NCBI GenBank assembly: GCA_937872985.1
Contig: CALMUW010000086.1
Coordinates: forward strand, 1-64,000
Direction: 5' to 3'
Length of the DNA: 64,000 nucleotides
Source: an uncultured Alphaproteobacteria bacterium
GTDB taxonomy: Bacteria > Pseudomonadota > Alphaproteobacteria > Rhizobiales > Aestuariivirgaceae
Of the stretch, positions 46,866 through 55,979 are shown piece after piece (position 1 is the first letter of the stretch; each line of letters opens with the position of its first letter). The notes below the pieces were generated by a model, which had not been told where the DNA came from, searched no databases, and was given only the letters and a program-made list of their open reading frames with translations. A program made the translations under genes and the position numbers.

Positions 46866-47706
46866 AGAGCCGCTTGACGGATGTGACCGGCTTGCCGGAA
46901 GCGGCGATGCGCTTGACCGCCTCGGCCAGCGGCTCGCTTGCGACCAGCATGTGGTGGCCGTTGGCATGGAGCAGCATGGTCGCGTCGGTCATGATGCCGA
47001 CATGGCCATCCCAGAAGACGAGATCGCCGCGCTGCAGACCCGTGCGGTCATTCTGCGGCAGGCTGCGGCCCAATTCCTTCTCCTGCATGTCGCTGTCGCG
47101 CGGGGCGCGTTTGCCGCAAGACTGCAGCGCCACCTGCACCAGCCCTGAACAGTCAAGGCCATGGACGGTCTTGCCGCCCCAGAGATAGGGCGTGCCGAGG
47201 AACTGTTCCGCCACCGCCACGAAGTCGTGGTGATGTTCCGTGAGCGGACGAAGGTGCGCCGAAAAAACATAACCGCCGCTGGCCAGCGCGGCATAGGCAC
47301 CGTCGGTGCCGGTTACCGTCACCCCGGCATTGAGCGGCAGGAAGCGGTGCGGCGTGGTCTTGAGGTTGGCCTGGGGATAAATGAGCGTCGCGGGCACGGC
47401 GACATGATGGGTGGGCGCCAGCGCCACGGGTGCGAGAGCGGCCACCGGCACATGCCCGACATAACCATCGCGCGTCAACTGGGCCCAGGCAAAACCGTCC
47501 TTCACCGCGAAGACCTGCAACGTCTCACCGAAGAGAGCTTCGGTCAACTGCATGGCGTCGGCTTGCGGTTCCTTTCGCAGCGGTGCGGCAAAGACCTTCA
47601 CCTGCATGGTGACGCCGGGTTCAAAACGGGCGGCCGCCACCCTGCCCTTCAGGCGCGCATCAGCAAGGTCGGCGCGGGCCGCATGAAGCCGTGGGTCCAG
47701 CGCCAT
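46864..47706 (-). CDS. NlpC/P60 family peptidoglycan hydrolase with SH3 domains
   Basis: A 280-aa cysteine peptidase. The N-terminal part (about 30-150) resembles two bacterial SH3-like domains (MQVKVFAAPLRKEP, GYVGHVPVAAL); the C-terminal NlpC/P60 domain has the Cys in GLDCSGLVQVAL (~residue 187), the His in DGHVGIMTD (~237) and HANGHHM. Such enzymes cut D-Glu-meso-DAP bonds or their amides in murein peptides. No signal peptide is visible, so it may act on recycled muropeptides in the cytoplasm. It follows the MarR gene with a 2-bp gap. Confidence 0.9.
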   Translation of the reverse strand: MALDPRLHAARADLADARLKGRVAAARFEPGVTMQVKVFAAPLRKEPQADAMQLTEALFGETLQVFAVKDGFAWAQLTRDGYVGHVPVAALAPVALAPTHHVAVPATLIYPQANLKTTPHRFLPLNAGVTVTGTDGAYAALASGGYVFSAHLRPLTEHHHDFVAVAEQFLGTPYLWGGKTVHGLDCSGLVQVALQSCGKRAPRDSDMQEKELGRSLPQNDRTGLQRGDLVFWDGHVGIMTDATMLLHANGHHMLVASEPLAEAVKRIAASGKPVTSVKRL

Positions 47707-47708
47707 GG

Positions 47709-48062
47709 TCAGCGTCCCTTCCGGCTTTCGGCGGCGGCGAGATCGCCCAGCCGTTCGAGATAGAGGGCGCCTTCCACCGTGCGCTGGATCAGCACATTGC
47801 GCCGGTCGCTCTCGTCGCGACGGCGGTTGACCAGGCGGTGCTTGCCCATGGAGTCCAAGGCGCGGGTGATGACGGGCTTGGTCACCCTGAGGCGGGTTGC
47901 GAGATCGCGCACCGTGTGCGGCGGCGGATCGAGATAGATGGTGAGCAGGATGGTCATCTGGCGCAGCGACAGATCGGGGGCATCATCCAGCACCTGGCGC
48001 AGCGATACCGCGTGCCACAATTCCAGTGCTCGTCCGGGGGTGAGACCGTCGCCCAGGGCCAT
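47709..48062 (-). CDS. MarR family transcriptional regulator
   Basis: A 117-aa winged-helix protein, shorter than typical MarR (~140 aa). LSLRQMTILLTIYLDPPPHT, VRDLATRLRVTKPVITRALD (recognition helix region) and the wing HRLVNRRRDESDRRNVLIQ are present; the dimerisation C-terminus is short. It overlaps nothing and is encoded just upstream of the NlpC/P60 gene, which may be its target or merely co-transcribed. Confidence 0.85.
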   Translation of the reverse strand: MALGDGLTPGRALELWHAVSLRQVLDDAPDLSLRQMTILLTIYLDPPPHTVRDLATRLRVTKPVITRALDSMGKHRLVNRRRDESDRRNVLIQRTVEGALYLERLGDLAAAESRKGR

Positions 48063-48089
48063 GTCTCCAGCCTTCGTTTCGGATCCGGT

Positions 48090-49505
48090 TCAATTGTGCC
48101 GCGAAGTCCGCCGGGCCGCAACCACCTTGCCGTGGCGTTCCCGCAAGAGGGTGAACAGGGCGCGAATGGCCTGGGCCTCGCCGCCCATGGGCCGCCCCGG
48201 CCTGGCCTTGGGCACCCAGGCATAGAGGTCGAAGTGCACGAAGGACCGGGCCCGTTCGACGAAGCGGCGCAGGAAGAGCGCGGCCTGGATCGACCCGGCA
48301 AAACCCGCCGTGCCGTTGTTGTTCATGTCGGCCACGGGGCTGTCGTAAAGCGCATCATAGGGCCGCCACAGGGGAAGCCGCCACAGGGGATCATTCTGGG
48401 CCGCGGCATGGCGGGCGATGGCGGCGGCGAGGTCGTCGTCATCGGTGTAGAAGGGCGGCAGGTCCGGCCCCAGGGCAACGCGCGCCGCGCCGGTGAGGGT
48501 TGCCATGTTGATGAGCAGGTCGGGCTTTTCCTCGTCGGCCAGGGCCAGTGCCTCGCACAGGATGAGGCGGCCTTCGGCATCGGTGTTGCCGATCTCGACG
48601 GTGAGGCCCTTGCGCGTCCTGAACACGTCGCCGGGGCGGAAGGCGGCCCCGGAAACGGCGTTTTCCACGGCGGGAATGAGAACGCGGAGCCGCACGGGCA
48701 GTTTCTCCGCCATGACGAGACGGGCGAGACCCAGCACGCTGGCGGCCCCGCCCATGTCCTTTTTCATCAGCGCCATGCCGGCGGCGGGCTTGAGATCAAG
48801 GCCGCCGGAGTCAAAGCACACGCCCTTGCCCACCAGCGTCACCTTCGGATGGCGCGGATTGCCCCAGGTGAGATCGATGAGGCGGGGGGCGCGCGGGCTG
48901 GCCTGACCCACCACATGAATGAGGGGGAAATTCCTGGCCAAGGCCGCCCCGCGCGTAACGGCGACCCGCGCGCCATGGGCGCGGGCGGTGGCCTTGACCG
49001 TGGCTTCCAGCTCGTCAGGGCCCAGCAGATTGGCGGGCGTGTTGACGAGGTCGCGCACCTGATGGACGGTTTCGGCCATGCGCAACACCAGCGCGCGGTC
49101 AACCCCGGCGGGACAGACCAGTGCCGCCCTGGCGGATTTTGCCGGGCGGAAGGGATCATAGGCATAGGCCTCCAGCAGCCAGGCCAGGGCCACGATTTCC
49201 TCCCCCCCGGCGGCGTCGGCAAACCGATAGGTGCCCGGCGGCAGGGACCACACGAGCTTGCCGAGAGTGAAGGGATCAGCATCAGGCCGGGGCGCGCCCA
49301 CCAGAACCGCCGACACCTTGCCCGAGGCTTCGGCCAGGGGCAGCAGGCTCAGGGGTGCCGCGCTGAACCCTTGCGCCTCGGCCCAGGTCCGGTCACGGGC
49401 GGAGAGCTTGCCTGCCTCCCGGTGCCAGTCATCGGCGGCAATGAGGCGGAGGGATGTGGCCGCGCGGGTGGCAGCGGGCAGAAGAAGCCGGGAAAGGTCG
49501 GTCAT
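48090..49505 (-). CDS. Leucyl aminopeptidase family protein (M17)
   Basis: A 471-aa two-zinc aminopeptidase. The C-terminal catalytic domain has the metal/active-site motifs GKGVCFDSGGLDLKP (~residues 227-241), MKKDMGGAASVLG, NTDAEGRLIL (the M17 signature, ~310-319) and INMATLTGAARVALG. The N-terminal domain is more divergent than PepA/CarP. It removes N-terminal residues from peptides in the cytoplasm. It lies 27 bp upstream of the MarR gene on the same strand and may be its co-transcribed leader gene. Whether PepA or PepB subtype is not decided. Confidence 0.88.
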   Translation of the reverse strand: MTDLSRLLLPAATRAATSLRLIAADDWHREAGKLSARDRTWAEAQGFSAAPLSLLPLAEASGKVSAVLVGAPRPDADPFTLGKLVWSLPPGTYRFADAAGGEEIVALAWLLEAYAYDPFRPAKSARAALVCPAGVDRALVLRMAETVHQVRDLVNTPANLLGPDELEATVKATARAHGARVAVTRGAALARNFPLIHVVGQASPRAPRLIDLTWGNPRHPKVTLVGKGVCFDSGGLDLKPAAGMALMKKDMGGAASVLGLARLVMAEKLPVRLRVLIPAVENAVSGAAFRPGDVFRTRKGLTVEIGNTDAEGRLILCEALALADEEKPDLLINMATLTGAARVALGPDLPPFYTDDDDLAAAIARHAAAQNDPLWRLPLWRPYDALYDSPVADMNNNGTAGFAGSIQAALFLRRFVERARSFVHFDLYAWVPKARPGRPMGGEAQAIRALFTLLRERHGKVVAARRTSRHN

Positions 49506-49616
49506 GGCGCGTCCATTCAGTCATTATGACGGTCTCGCCGCCCCCGATTAACAGTTTGTTGACCATGAGGCTCACAAGATCGGGCCACTCTATCTCACGA
49601 TTCCCCGGAGTTTTCC

Positions 49617-50414
49617 ATGTGTGCCTGTGTCTGCGCTTTTCCCCGGCGGGGTGTCGCGGCCACGATGCTTTTGGTGTCCGCCCTGGCGCTCTCAGCCTGC
49701 CAAAGCCGCACGAGCCAACAGCTCTCCACCGACCCGATGACCACTGCCAGCACCACGGCCCCCTCCCTGTCGGATACGGCCAGGCTCAGTGACCAGTGGC
49801 AGAAGGATCCCGGCAATGTGAAGGTCGGCCTTGCCTATGTGGCCGGCCTGGAAAGGGTTGGCAACAGCCAGCGGCAACTCGAAGTGCTCGGCAGATTGGC
49901 CGCAGCTCATCCCGGAGACGGCACCGTTCAAGCCGCCTATGGCAAGAAGCTTCTGGCAGTGGGCCGGGCAGATCAGGCTGCCACGGTGCTGGAACAGGCT
50001 GCCGGCCAGCCCGGGGCCACCTGGCAAATTCACAACGCCCTGGGCTCGGCCTATGACGACCAGGGCCAATATGCCAAGGCGCAGGAGACCTATGATCGCG
50101 CGCTTGCCATGAGCCCCAGTCAGGTTCAGGTCCTGAACAACATGGGCATGTCGCAGGCCCTGTCCGGCAATCTCAAGGCGGCAGAAGCCACGCTTCGCAA
50201 GGCGCTGGCGCAACCCAACAGCCGCTCCTTCCCCAAGGTGCGCCAGAATCTGGCGCTGGTGGTGGGCTTGCAGGGGCGGTTCGATGAATCGCGCCAGATC
50301 GCCAGCACCGACCTGCCCGCCAATCAGGTGGAGGCCAACCTCGCCTATCTCGAGAAAATGCTGGCCCAGCCCAACACCTGGCAGCAATTGGCCGGCGGCA
50401 AAAGCGACGGCTGA
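49617..50414 (+). CDS. tadD: TPR lipoprotein TadD of the Tad pilus system
   Basis: A 265-aa outer-membrane-type lipoprotein. A signal peptide ends in LALSAC (lipid-modified Cys ~28), then low-complexity Ser/Thr, then TPR repeats (about 60-200, e.g. WQIHNALGSAYDDQGQYAKA and QVQVLNNMGMSQALSGNLKA). TadD helps the CpaC secretin assemble. Start may be 49617 or the internal ATG at 49665. Although its partners are on the opposite strand, it is convergent with and directly after the tad genes. Confidence 0.82.
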   Translation: MCACVCAFPRRGVAATMLLVSALALSACQSRTSQQLSTDPMTTASTTAPSLSDTARLSDQWQKDPGNVKVGLAYVAGLERVGNSQRQLEVLGRLAAAHPGDGTVQAAYGKKLLAVGRADQAATVLEQAAGQPGATWQIHNALGSAYDDQGQYAKAQETYDRALAMSPSQVQVLNNMGMSQALSGNLKAAEATLRKALAQPNSRSFPKVRQNLALVVGLQGRFDESRQIASTDLPANQVEANLAYLEKMLAQPNTWQQLAGGKSDG

Positions 50415-50445
50415 TCCGGCACTCCCGCAGCGGACAATTGCCAAA

Positions 50446-50475
50446 GAAAACGCCGGAGCACGCTCCGGCGTTTTT
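50446..50475. terminator. Bidirectional terminator between tadD and tadC
   Basis: AAAACGCCGGAGC and GCTCCGGCGTTTTT form a perfect stem around a short loop between the convergent tadD and tadC genes, with A and T runs on both sides. Confidence 0.9.
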
Positions 50476-50497
50476 CATTTGACGATGGGGATCGCCG

Positions 50498-51472
50498 TTA
50501 CTGGACGTTCATGACCATGATGATGGACGGCCCGAGGATGACCACGAAAATGATGGGGAGAAAGAAGAGGATCATCGGCACCGTGAGTTTGGGCGGAAGC
50601 GCCGCGGCCTTCTTTTCGGCGAACTGCATGCGCACTTCGCGGTTTTCCTGGGCGAGCACGCGCAGCGCGGTGCCGAGCGGCGTCCCGTAGCGTTCGGCCT
50701 GGATGAGCGAGGTGACGACCGAGCGCACCGTGTCGATGTCGACGCGCTTGCCAAGGTTCTCGAAGGCCTTGCGGCGATCCTGCAGGAAGGACAGTTCGGC
50801 AACTGTCAGCGTCAATTCTTCGGACAGCGGCACCGACTGGCGGCCGATCTCGCGGGCCACGCGGGTCATGGCGGGCTCGACGGACATGCCGGACTCAACG
50901 CAGATGAGCAGCAGGTCGAGGGCGTCGGACCAGGCGCGGCGGATCGACTCCTGACGCTTGGAGATCATGTTCTTCAACACCAGGGCGGGCATATAGAAAC
51001 CGGCGATGAGGCCGCCCATGGCCATGGCGAGACGCGTGGTGGTGGCCACCGGGGTGGTGTAAACAAACGAGGTGTAAAGAAAAACGCCAATGGCCGCGAC
51101 GATGGGCACCACCATGCGCACCACCAGATAGGTGAACAGGTGGCTTTCATTGCGCAAGCCCGCCTTGCGCAGGAATTCACGCGAGGTTTCGGCTTCGAAG
51201 ACCTTGCGCAGATTGAGCACATCGACCAGTTGGCGCGTCACGCCGCTCTTCTTGCTGTCACGCAGCTTTGCTTCACTGCCCGCCGCCAGAGCCGCCTTTT
51301 GCGCGGCGCGCAGGCGATCACGTTCCTGGGTGACGCCCTTGATGCGGCTGTTGAGCTTGTCGCTCTGGAACATGGGCATGGCGAGCGTGAGAACTGTGGC
51401 GAAGGTCGCCACGGCCACCAGCAGGGTGACGGCGGTTTCCATCTTCATCAGTTCACTGATCAGGCCCATCAT
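50498..51472 (-). CDS. tadC: Tad pilus inner-membrane platform protein TadC
   Basis: A 324-aa T2SSF-domain protein with a few membrane helices (one near residues 12-34 and two in the middle and C-terminal halves). Platform proteins TadB and TadC link the ATPase to pilin assembly. Motifs: WSDALDLLLICVESGMSVEP and YGTPLGTALRVLAQENRE are TadC-like. It is last in the minus-strand tad operon and ends at the bidirectional terminator. Confidence 0.93.
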   Translation of the reverse strand: MMGLISELMKMETAVTLLVAVATFATVLTLAMPMFQSDKLNSRIKGVTQERDRLRAAQKAALAAGSEAKLRDSKKSGVTRQLVDVLNLRKVFEAETSREFLRKAGLRNESHLFTYLVVRMVVPIVAAIGVFLYTSFVYTTPVATTTRLAMAMGGLIAGFYMPALVLKNMISKRQESIRRAWSDALDLLLICVESGMSVEPAMTRVAREIGRQSVPLSEELTLTVAELSFLQDRRKAFENLGKRVDIDTVRSVVTSLIQAERYGTPLGTALRVLAQENREVRMQFAEKKAAALPPKLTVPMILFFLPIIFVVILGPSIIMVMNVQ

Positions 51473-51481
51473 TTCCCCCGG

Positions 51482-52471
51482 TCAGAAATCGAAATTGATC
51501 ATTTTGCGCATGACCAGAACGCCCATGAGCATCCAGACGCCGCAACCGATCAGGAGCATGTTGCCGATGGAGGTGTTGAACATCGGCGAAAGATAGGTGG
51601 GGTTGAGGAAGGTCATCATCAGCGCGATGAAGAAGGGCAGCGCACCGATGATGGCGGCCGAAGACTTGGCTTCCTGGCTGACCGACTTGATCTTGGCTTT
51701 CATCTTCTTGCGGTCACGCAGCACCTTCGACAGGTTGCCCAGCGCTTCCGACAGGTTGCCGCCGGTCTTGGATTGAATGGCCATGACAATGGCGAGGAAG
51801 TTGACCTCGGCCAGCGGCATGCGCTCGACCATGCGCTCAATGCCCTGATCGATGGAAATGCCGACGCGCTGGCCTTCCACCACCTCGACAAATTCCGGCC
51901 CCACCGGCGGCCCGGTTTCATTGGCAATGACCTTCATGGCGTCGGACACGGGCAGACCGGCCTTGAGACCACGCACCATCACGTCAATGGCGTCGGCAAA
52001 GTCACGCAGGAAAATGTCCTGGCGGCGGCGGCGCAGGAACCCCAGAAACCAGCGCGGGAATCCGAGCGAGAAAACAAAGGCCAGACCAGCCGAAAGATAG
52101 AGCGGCAGGCCGAAAATCATGGGCACCAGTGCCATGCCGGCACCCAGAGCGAGGGAAAACAGCCAGAACTGGCGCACCGAAATGTCCAGACCCGACTGGG
52201 CAATGAGCGTGCGCAGCGTGATTTTCTTGCGCTTGCGTTCGCGCTCTTCGATCTGCTTCAGCGATTCCTGAACCTGTTTGCGGCGCTCCTTGCCTTCATC
52301 CTGCAGGCGGCGCGCCCCGCCACTGCTCTTGTTGTTGGCCAGGGCCTTGATACGCTGGTTCTTGGTATCGTTGGCGAACATGGGAAAGAGCACCGCCAGC
52401 GCCACACCGCCCACGGCAATGGCCACCATGATGGTGAAGGCCAGATTCTGCATGTCGCCGCCGAAATTCAT
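51482..52471 (-). CDS. tadB: Tad pilus inner-membrane platform protein TadB
   Basis: A 329-aa T2SSF-domain protein, paralogous to TadC. It has FADAIDVMVRGLKAGLPVSD and IQSKTGGNLSEALGNLSKVL, typical of TadB, and membrane helices near the N-terminus, middle and C-terminus. It is 9 bp upstream of tadC and 26 bp downstream of cpaF. Confidence 0.94.
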   Translation of the reverse strand: MNFGGDMQNLAFTIMVAIAVGGVALAVLFPMFANDTKNQRIKALANNKSSGGARRLQDEGKERRKQVQESLKQIEERERKRKKITLRTLIAQSGLDISVRQFWLFSLALGAGMALVPMIFGLPLYLSAGLAFVFSLGFPRWFLGFLRRRRQDIFLRDFADAIDVMVRGLKAGLPVSDAMKVIANETGPPVGPEFVEVVEGQRVGISIDQGIERMVERMPLAEVNFLAIVMAIQSKTGGNLSEALGNLSKVLRDRKKMKAKIKSVSQEAKSSAAIIGALPFFIALMMTFLNPTYLSPMFNTSIGNMLLIGCGVWMLMGVLVMRKMINFDF

Positions 52472-52497
52472 GAACTCAACTCTCCGAAACTCGCGGT

Positions 52498-54012
52498 CTA
52501 TTCGTCTTCGTTGCGCATTTCGGCCTTTTCGAGGGCCTCGGCGAGACGGCGCTCCTCATTATAATAACGGGCGCGGTCCCAGAAATGCGGGCGGGCAATG
52601 CCGGTGGAACGATGACGGCCGATGATCTTGCCGTTGGCGTCCTCGCCGGTGATTTCATAGACAAAGAGATCCTGGGTGATGATGACATCCCCTTCCATGC
52701 CGATCACCTCGGTGATGTGGGTGATGCGGCGCGAACCATCACGCAGACGCGCGGCCTGCACGATGACGTCGATGGAACCGGTGATCATCTCCTTGATGGT
52801 CTTGGAGGGCAGCGAGAAGCCGCCCATGGTGATCATGGATTCAAGACGCGAGAGAGCTTCGCGCGGGCTGTTGGCGTGGAGCGTGCCCATGGAACCGTCG
52901 TGACCGGTGTTCATGGCCTGAAGCAGGTCGAAGGCTTCAGGTCCACGGACTTCGCCGACGATGATCCGCTCGGGACGCATACGCAGACAGTTCTTCACCA
53001 GATCGCGCATGGTAATGGCCCCCTCGCCCTCGAGGTTGGGCGGGCGGGTTTCCAGACGCACCACATGGGGCTGCTGCAACTGAAGTTCGGCGGCGTCTTC
53101 GCAGGTGATGATGCGTTCGTCGTGATCGATGTGGCCGGTGAGACAGTTGAGCAGGGTCGTCTTGCCCGAACCGGTGCCGCCAGAGATGAGGACGTTGCAG
53201 CGCACGCGGCCCACGATCTCCAGAATGGTGGCGCCTTCCGGCGTGATCGACTTGAACTTCACCAGGTCGGAAAGTTTCAGGCGGTCGCGCTTGAACTTAC
53301 GAATGGTGAGGGCGGGGCCGTCGATGGCCAGCGGACCCACGATGACGTTGACGCGGGAGCCGTCGGGCAGACGCGCGTCGCAGATGGGGCTGGCTTCGTC
53401 GACGCGGCGGCCGACCTGGCTGACGATGCGCTGGCAGATGTTGAGGAGCTGGGTGTTGTCGCGGAAGCGCACCCCGGTCTTTTCCATCTTGCCGCCGACT
53501 TCGATGAAGGTCGTGGCCGCGCCGTTGACCATGATGTCGGCGATGTCGTCGCGGGCCAGCAAGGGTTCCAGCGGGCCGTAGCCCAGAACGTCGTTGCAGA
53601 TGTCCTCGAGCAGTTCTTCCTGCTCGGCGATGGACATCACCACGTCCTTCAGCGTGATGATCTCATTGACGATGTCGCGGATTTCATCGCGCGCGGCATC
53701 GCGGTCGAGCTGGCCCAGGTCGATGGCGTCGATGAGCGCGTTAAAGATGGTGCCCTTGATGTCGTAATAATTGTCCGAGCGGTTGCGCATGGCGGCGGGG
53801 GCGCGCGGTGCGGCGGGCTGGGGCGGAGCAGGCGCACGGGCCGGCTGGCTGCCGGCAAACTGGCCGGGGGCCGTTTGCATGGGCAGGTCGGGAATGAAAC
53901 CCGGCGCGGCCGGTGCGGCCAACCCGGGCGACGAGGCCGCAGCCGTGGCCGGCGGCAGGGGAACCTGCGTGACCGGCGGGGCTAGGCCATTATCGCTTCT
54001 CTTGCCGAACAT
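52498..54012 (-). CDS. cpaF: Tad pilus ATPase CpaF/TadA
   Basis: A 504-aa cytoplasmic secretion ATPase that drives pilus extension and retraction. An N-terminal Pro/Ala-rich disordered part of about 80 residues precedes the N-terminal helical domain, then Walker [14 protein letters not shown] (~residues 274-286), the ASP box, Walker B in [14 protein letters not shown] (~350), and the His box [13 protein letters not shown]. This is the VirB11-like ATPase of Tad. The stop lies between the cpaF and tadB genes with normal operon spacing. Confidence 0.96.
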   Translation of the reverse strand: MFGKRSDNGLAPPVTQVPLPPATAAASSPGLAAPAAPGFIPDLPMQTAPGQFAGSQPARAPAPPQPAAPRAPAAMRNRSDNYYDIKGTIFNALIDAIDLGQLDRDAARDEIRDIVNEIITLKDVVMSIAEQEELLEDICNDVLGYGPLEPLLARDDIADIMVNGAATTFIEVGGKMEKTGVRFRDNTQLLNICQRIVSQVGRRVDEASPICDARLPDGSRVNVIVGPLAIDGPALTIRKFKRDRLKLSDLVKFKSITPEGATILEIVGRVRCNVLISGGTGSGKTTLLNCLTGHIDHDERIITCEDAAELQLQQPHVVRLETRPPNLEGEGAITMRDLVKNCLRMRPERIIVGEVRGPEAFDLLQAMNTGHDGSMGTLHANSPREALSRLESMITMGGFSLPSKTIKEMITGSIDVIVQAARLRDGSRRITHITEVIGMEGDVIITQDLFVYEITGEDANGKIIGRHRSTGIARPHFWDRARYYNEERRLAEALEKAEMRNEDE

Positions 54013-54014
54013 GC

Positions 54015-55283
54015 TTATTTCTTCCTCAGGCTGGGCAGCTTCTGGAATATTTCATTGAGATTGAACTTGCCGCCGCTCTTGGCAGCAACGCGGCTGTTGC
54101 CGGACAGGATGTCGGCGAGCATATCGACCTGTTCGGCCGGCTTTGACTTGGGTCCGACTTCCACCAGCATCTGGCCGTTGCTCTGGGCCGTGCCGAAGGT
54201 CACCGGATCATAGGGGATGACCAGCGAGGGCGTGATGCCGATGGCCTTGGCGAAGTCCGCCGCCGTCACCTCGGGCCGCTTGGGCACGCCCACCTGGTTG
54301 AGCACGATGCGCGGCAAATGGTCGTTGGGGCGCGCCTGCTTCAACAGGTCCACCATGTTCTTGGTGTTGCGCAGGCAGGCGAGGTCCGGCGTGGCGGTGA
54401 TGATCACTTCGTCGGCGTTGATCAGCGTGTAGCGCACCCAGGGGGCCCAGACGTTGGGCACGTCCACGATGATACAGGGCACACTGCGGCGAAGCGCGTT
54501 CAAAACGGTCTCCACCGACTGCGCCTCGATGCTGAATTCACGATCGACCTGACAGGGACCACCAAGCAGGCTGAGTTTGGTGCCGATCTTGGTCAGCAGA
54601 CGGTCGATGAGGGTGGAGTCGACGCGATCCGGCTGGCCCAGAGCTTCGACCATGCCGTTGTTGGCGTCCTGGTTGAAGTTTAGGCCCGCGGTGCCGAAGG
54701 ACAGGTCAAGATCGGTGATGACGGTTTCGACGCTGTGCTTGCCCGACATGCGATAGGCAATGTTGTGGGCGATGGTGGAGGAGCCGACGCCGCCCTTGGC
54801 GCCGACAAAGGCAAAGATGCGGCCCAGGGGATCGCTCTTGGGATCCTTGTAAAGGCTGGCCACCGACTCGATGTATTGCAGCGCGGTGATGGGCGCCACG
54901 ATATATTCGCTGATGCCCTGGCGCATCAGCTCGCGATAGAGGATGACGTCATTGACGTGGCCGATGACGATGACCTTGGTGGTGGGCTGGCAGACTTCGG
55001 CCAACTGGCCCAGTTCGTTCAGAAGCTGGTCGCGGCCGGCGTGGGTTTCCACCACCAGCACGTTGGGCGTGGGCTGATGGTGATAGACTTGGATGGCGGC
55101 GGTAATGCCGCCAAGCTGGATCGAGACATGGGCGTGACCCATGCGCCGGTCCATGGCCGCCTGTTGCAGGATTTCACCGGTCTGCTGATTGTCACAGAAA
55201 TTGTGAATGTTCACATGCGGCACCATCACCACGGGATGATGGTCGGCGCCGTGGGCAGAGATTTGATGGGCAGAGGCGGTCAT
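54015..55283 (-). CDS. cpaE: CpaE/TadZ pilus localisation ATPase
   Basis: A 422-aa protein with an N-terminal receiver-like domain (~residues 50-140) lacking obvious phosphorylation support, and a C-terminal MinD/ParA-type ATPase with deviant Walker A GAKGGVGSSTIAHN (~165). CpaE directs the Tad machine to the pole. Ends 2 bp before cpaF. Confidence 0.93.
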   Translation of the reverse strand: MTASAHQISAHGADHHPVVMVPHVNIHNFCDNQQTGEILQQAAMDRRMGHAHVSIQLGGITAAIQVYHHQPTPNVLVVETHAGRDQLLNELGQLAEVCQPTTKVIVIGHVNDVILYRELMRQGISEYIVAPITALQYIESVASLYKDPKSDPLGRIFAFVGAKGGVGSSTIAHNIAYRMSGKHSVETVITDLDLSFGTAGLNFNQDANNGMVEALGQPDRVDSTLIDRLLTKIGTKLSLLGGPCQVDREFSIEAQSVETVLNALRRSVPCIIVDVPNVWAPWVRYTLINADEVIITATPDLACLRNTKNMVDLLKQARPNDHLPRIVLNQVGVPKRPEVTAADFAKAIGITPSLVIPYDPVTFGTAQSNGQMLVEVGPKSKPAEQVDMLADILSGNSRVAAKSGGKFNLNEIFQKLPSLRKK

Positions 55284-55308
55284 GGCAAGCGATCCCGTTG
55301 ATGATCGG

Positions 55309-55965
55309 TCAATTGGTCAGGGTGGGAGAGGCAGACGTGGTGGCCGGAACGCTGCTGGCGCCGGTCGTCGCCGTGCTGGCGCCAGAAACACCCGCCGCCG
55401 GCGCAAGGCTGGCGGGCGCAGGTGTCACGAAGTCTTGCGGGTTCACCACCTGGGCCGCAATGTTCTGCTGCACGGCGCAGCCGAAATTCGTGGCAGTGGT
55501 GTTTTCATGGGTGGCGGCAAGGTCGCGCGACCAGTCACCGCAGGGTGCGGTCCTGGCATAGGTGCGGGAATAGGAAATCTGCACCGGCGCGCCGGCTGGA
55601 CCGGGATAGGTGGCAAGCTTGATGCGGCTGCGGGCCACGCCCTGGGCGGTCATGACATCGACAACGCCATTGGCCGTGCCGGTGCCACCGGCCGAAGGAC
55701 GGCGCACGGTGATGGCCGAGGCGGAATTGCTGACGGCCTGGCGGGCGAAGGCGGCCACCGTGTTCACCTGGGCGGGCTTCAGGCCGCTGCGGCTGGACGG
55801 CACCGAGAGAGTGACCGGGCCACTGGCCACTTCGATGGGAAACTTCTCGGACCCGGAAAAGGGCACGAAGGTTTCGCCGGTCATTTCATCCTTGGCACAA
55901 CCGGCCAGCAGGCTGGACAGAATGAGCGCGGGCAGGAGACGCCTGGTGGCTGAATTCCGTTTCAT
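55309..55965 (-). CDS. cpaD: CpaD pilus assembly lipoprotein
   Basis: A 218-aa lipoprotein: MKRNSATRRLLPALILSSL then LAGC (Cys ~22). The mature domain (PVTLSVPSSRSGLKPAQVNT, ISYSRTYARTAPCGDWSRDL and TNFGCAVQQNIAAQVVNPQD) is the CpaD family core; the C-terminus is Ser/Ala/Thr-rich. The start at 55965 has GGAGAA upstream; a longer frame reaches 56067 inside cpaC and is not used. It acts with the CpaC secretin at the outer membrane. Confidence 0.92.
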   Translation of the reverse strand: MKRNSATRRLLPALILSSLLAGCAKDEMTGETFVPFSGSEKFPIEVASGPVTLSVPSSRSGLKPAQVNTVAAFARQAVSNSASAITVRRPSAGGTGTANGVVDVMTAQGVARSRIKLATYPGPAGAPVQISYSRTYARTAPCGDWSRDLAATHENTTATNFGCAVQQNIAAQVVNPQDFVTPAPASLAPAAGVSGASTATTGASSVPATTSASPTLTN

Positions 55966-55979
55966 GTTCTTCTCCACCA

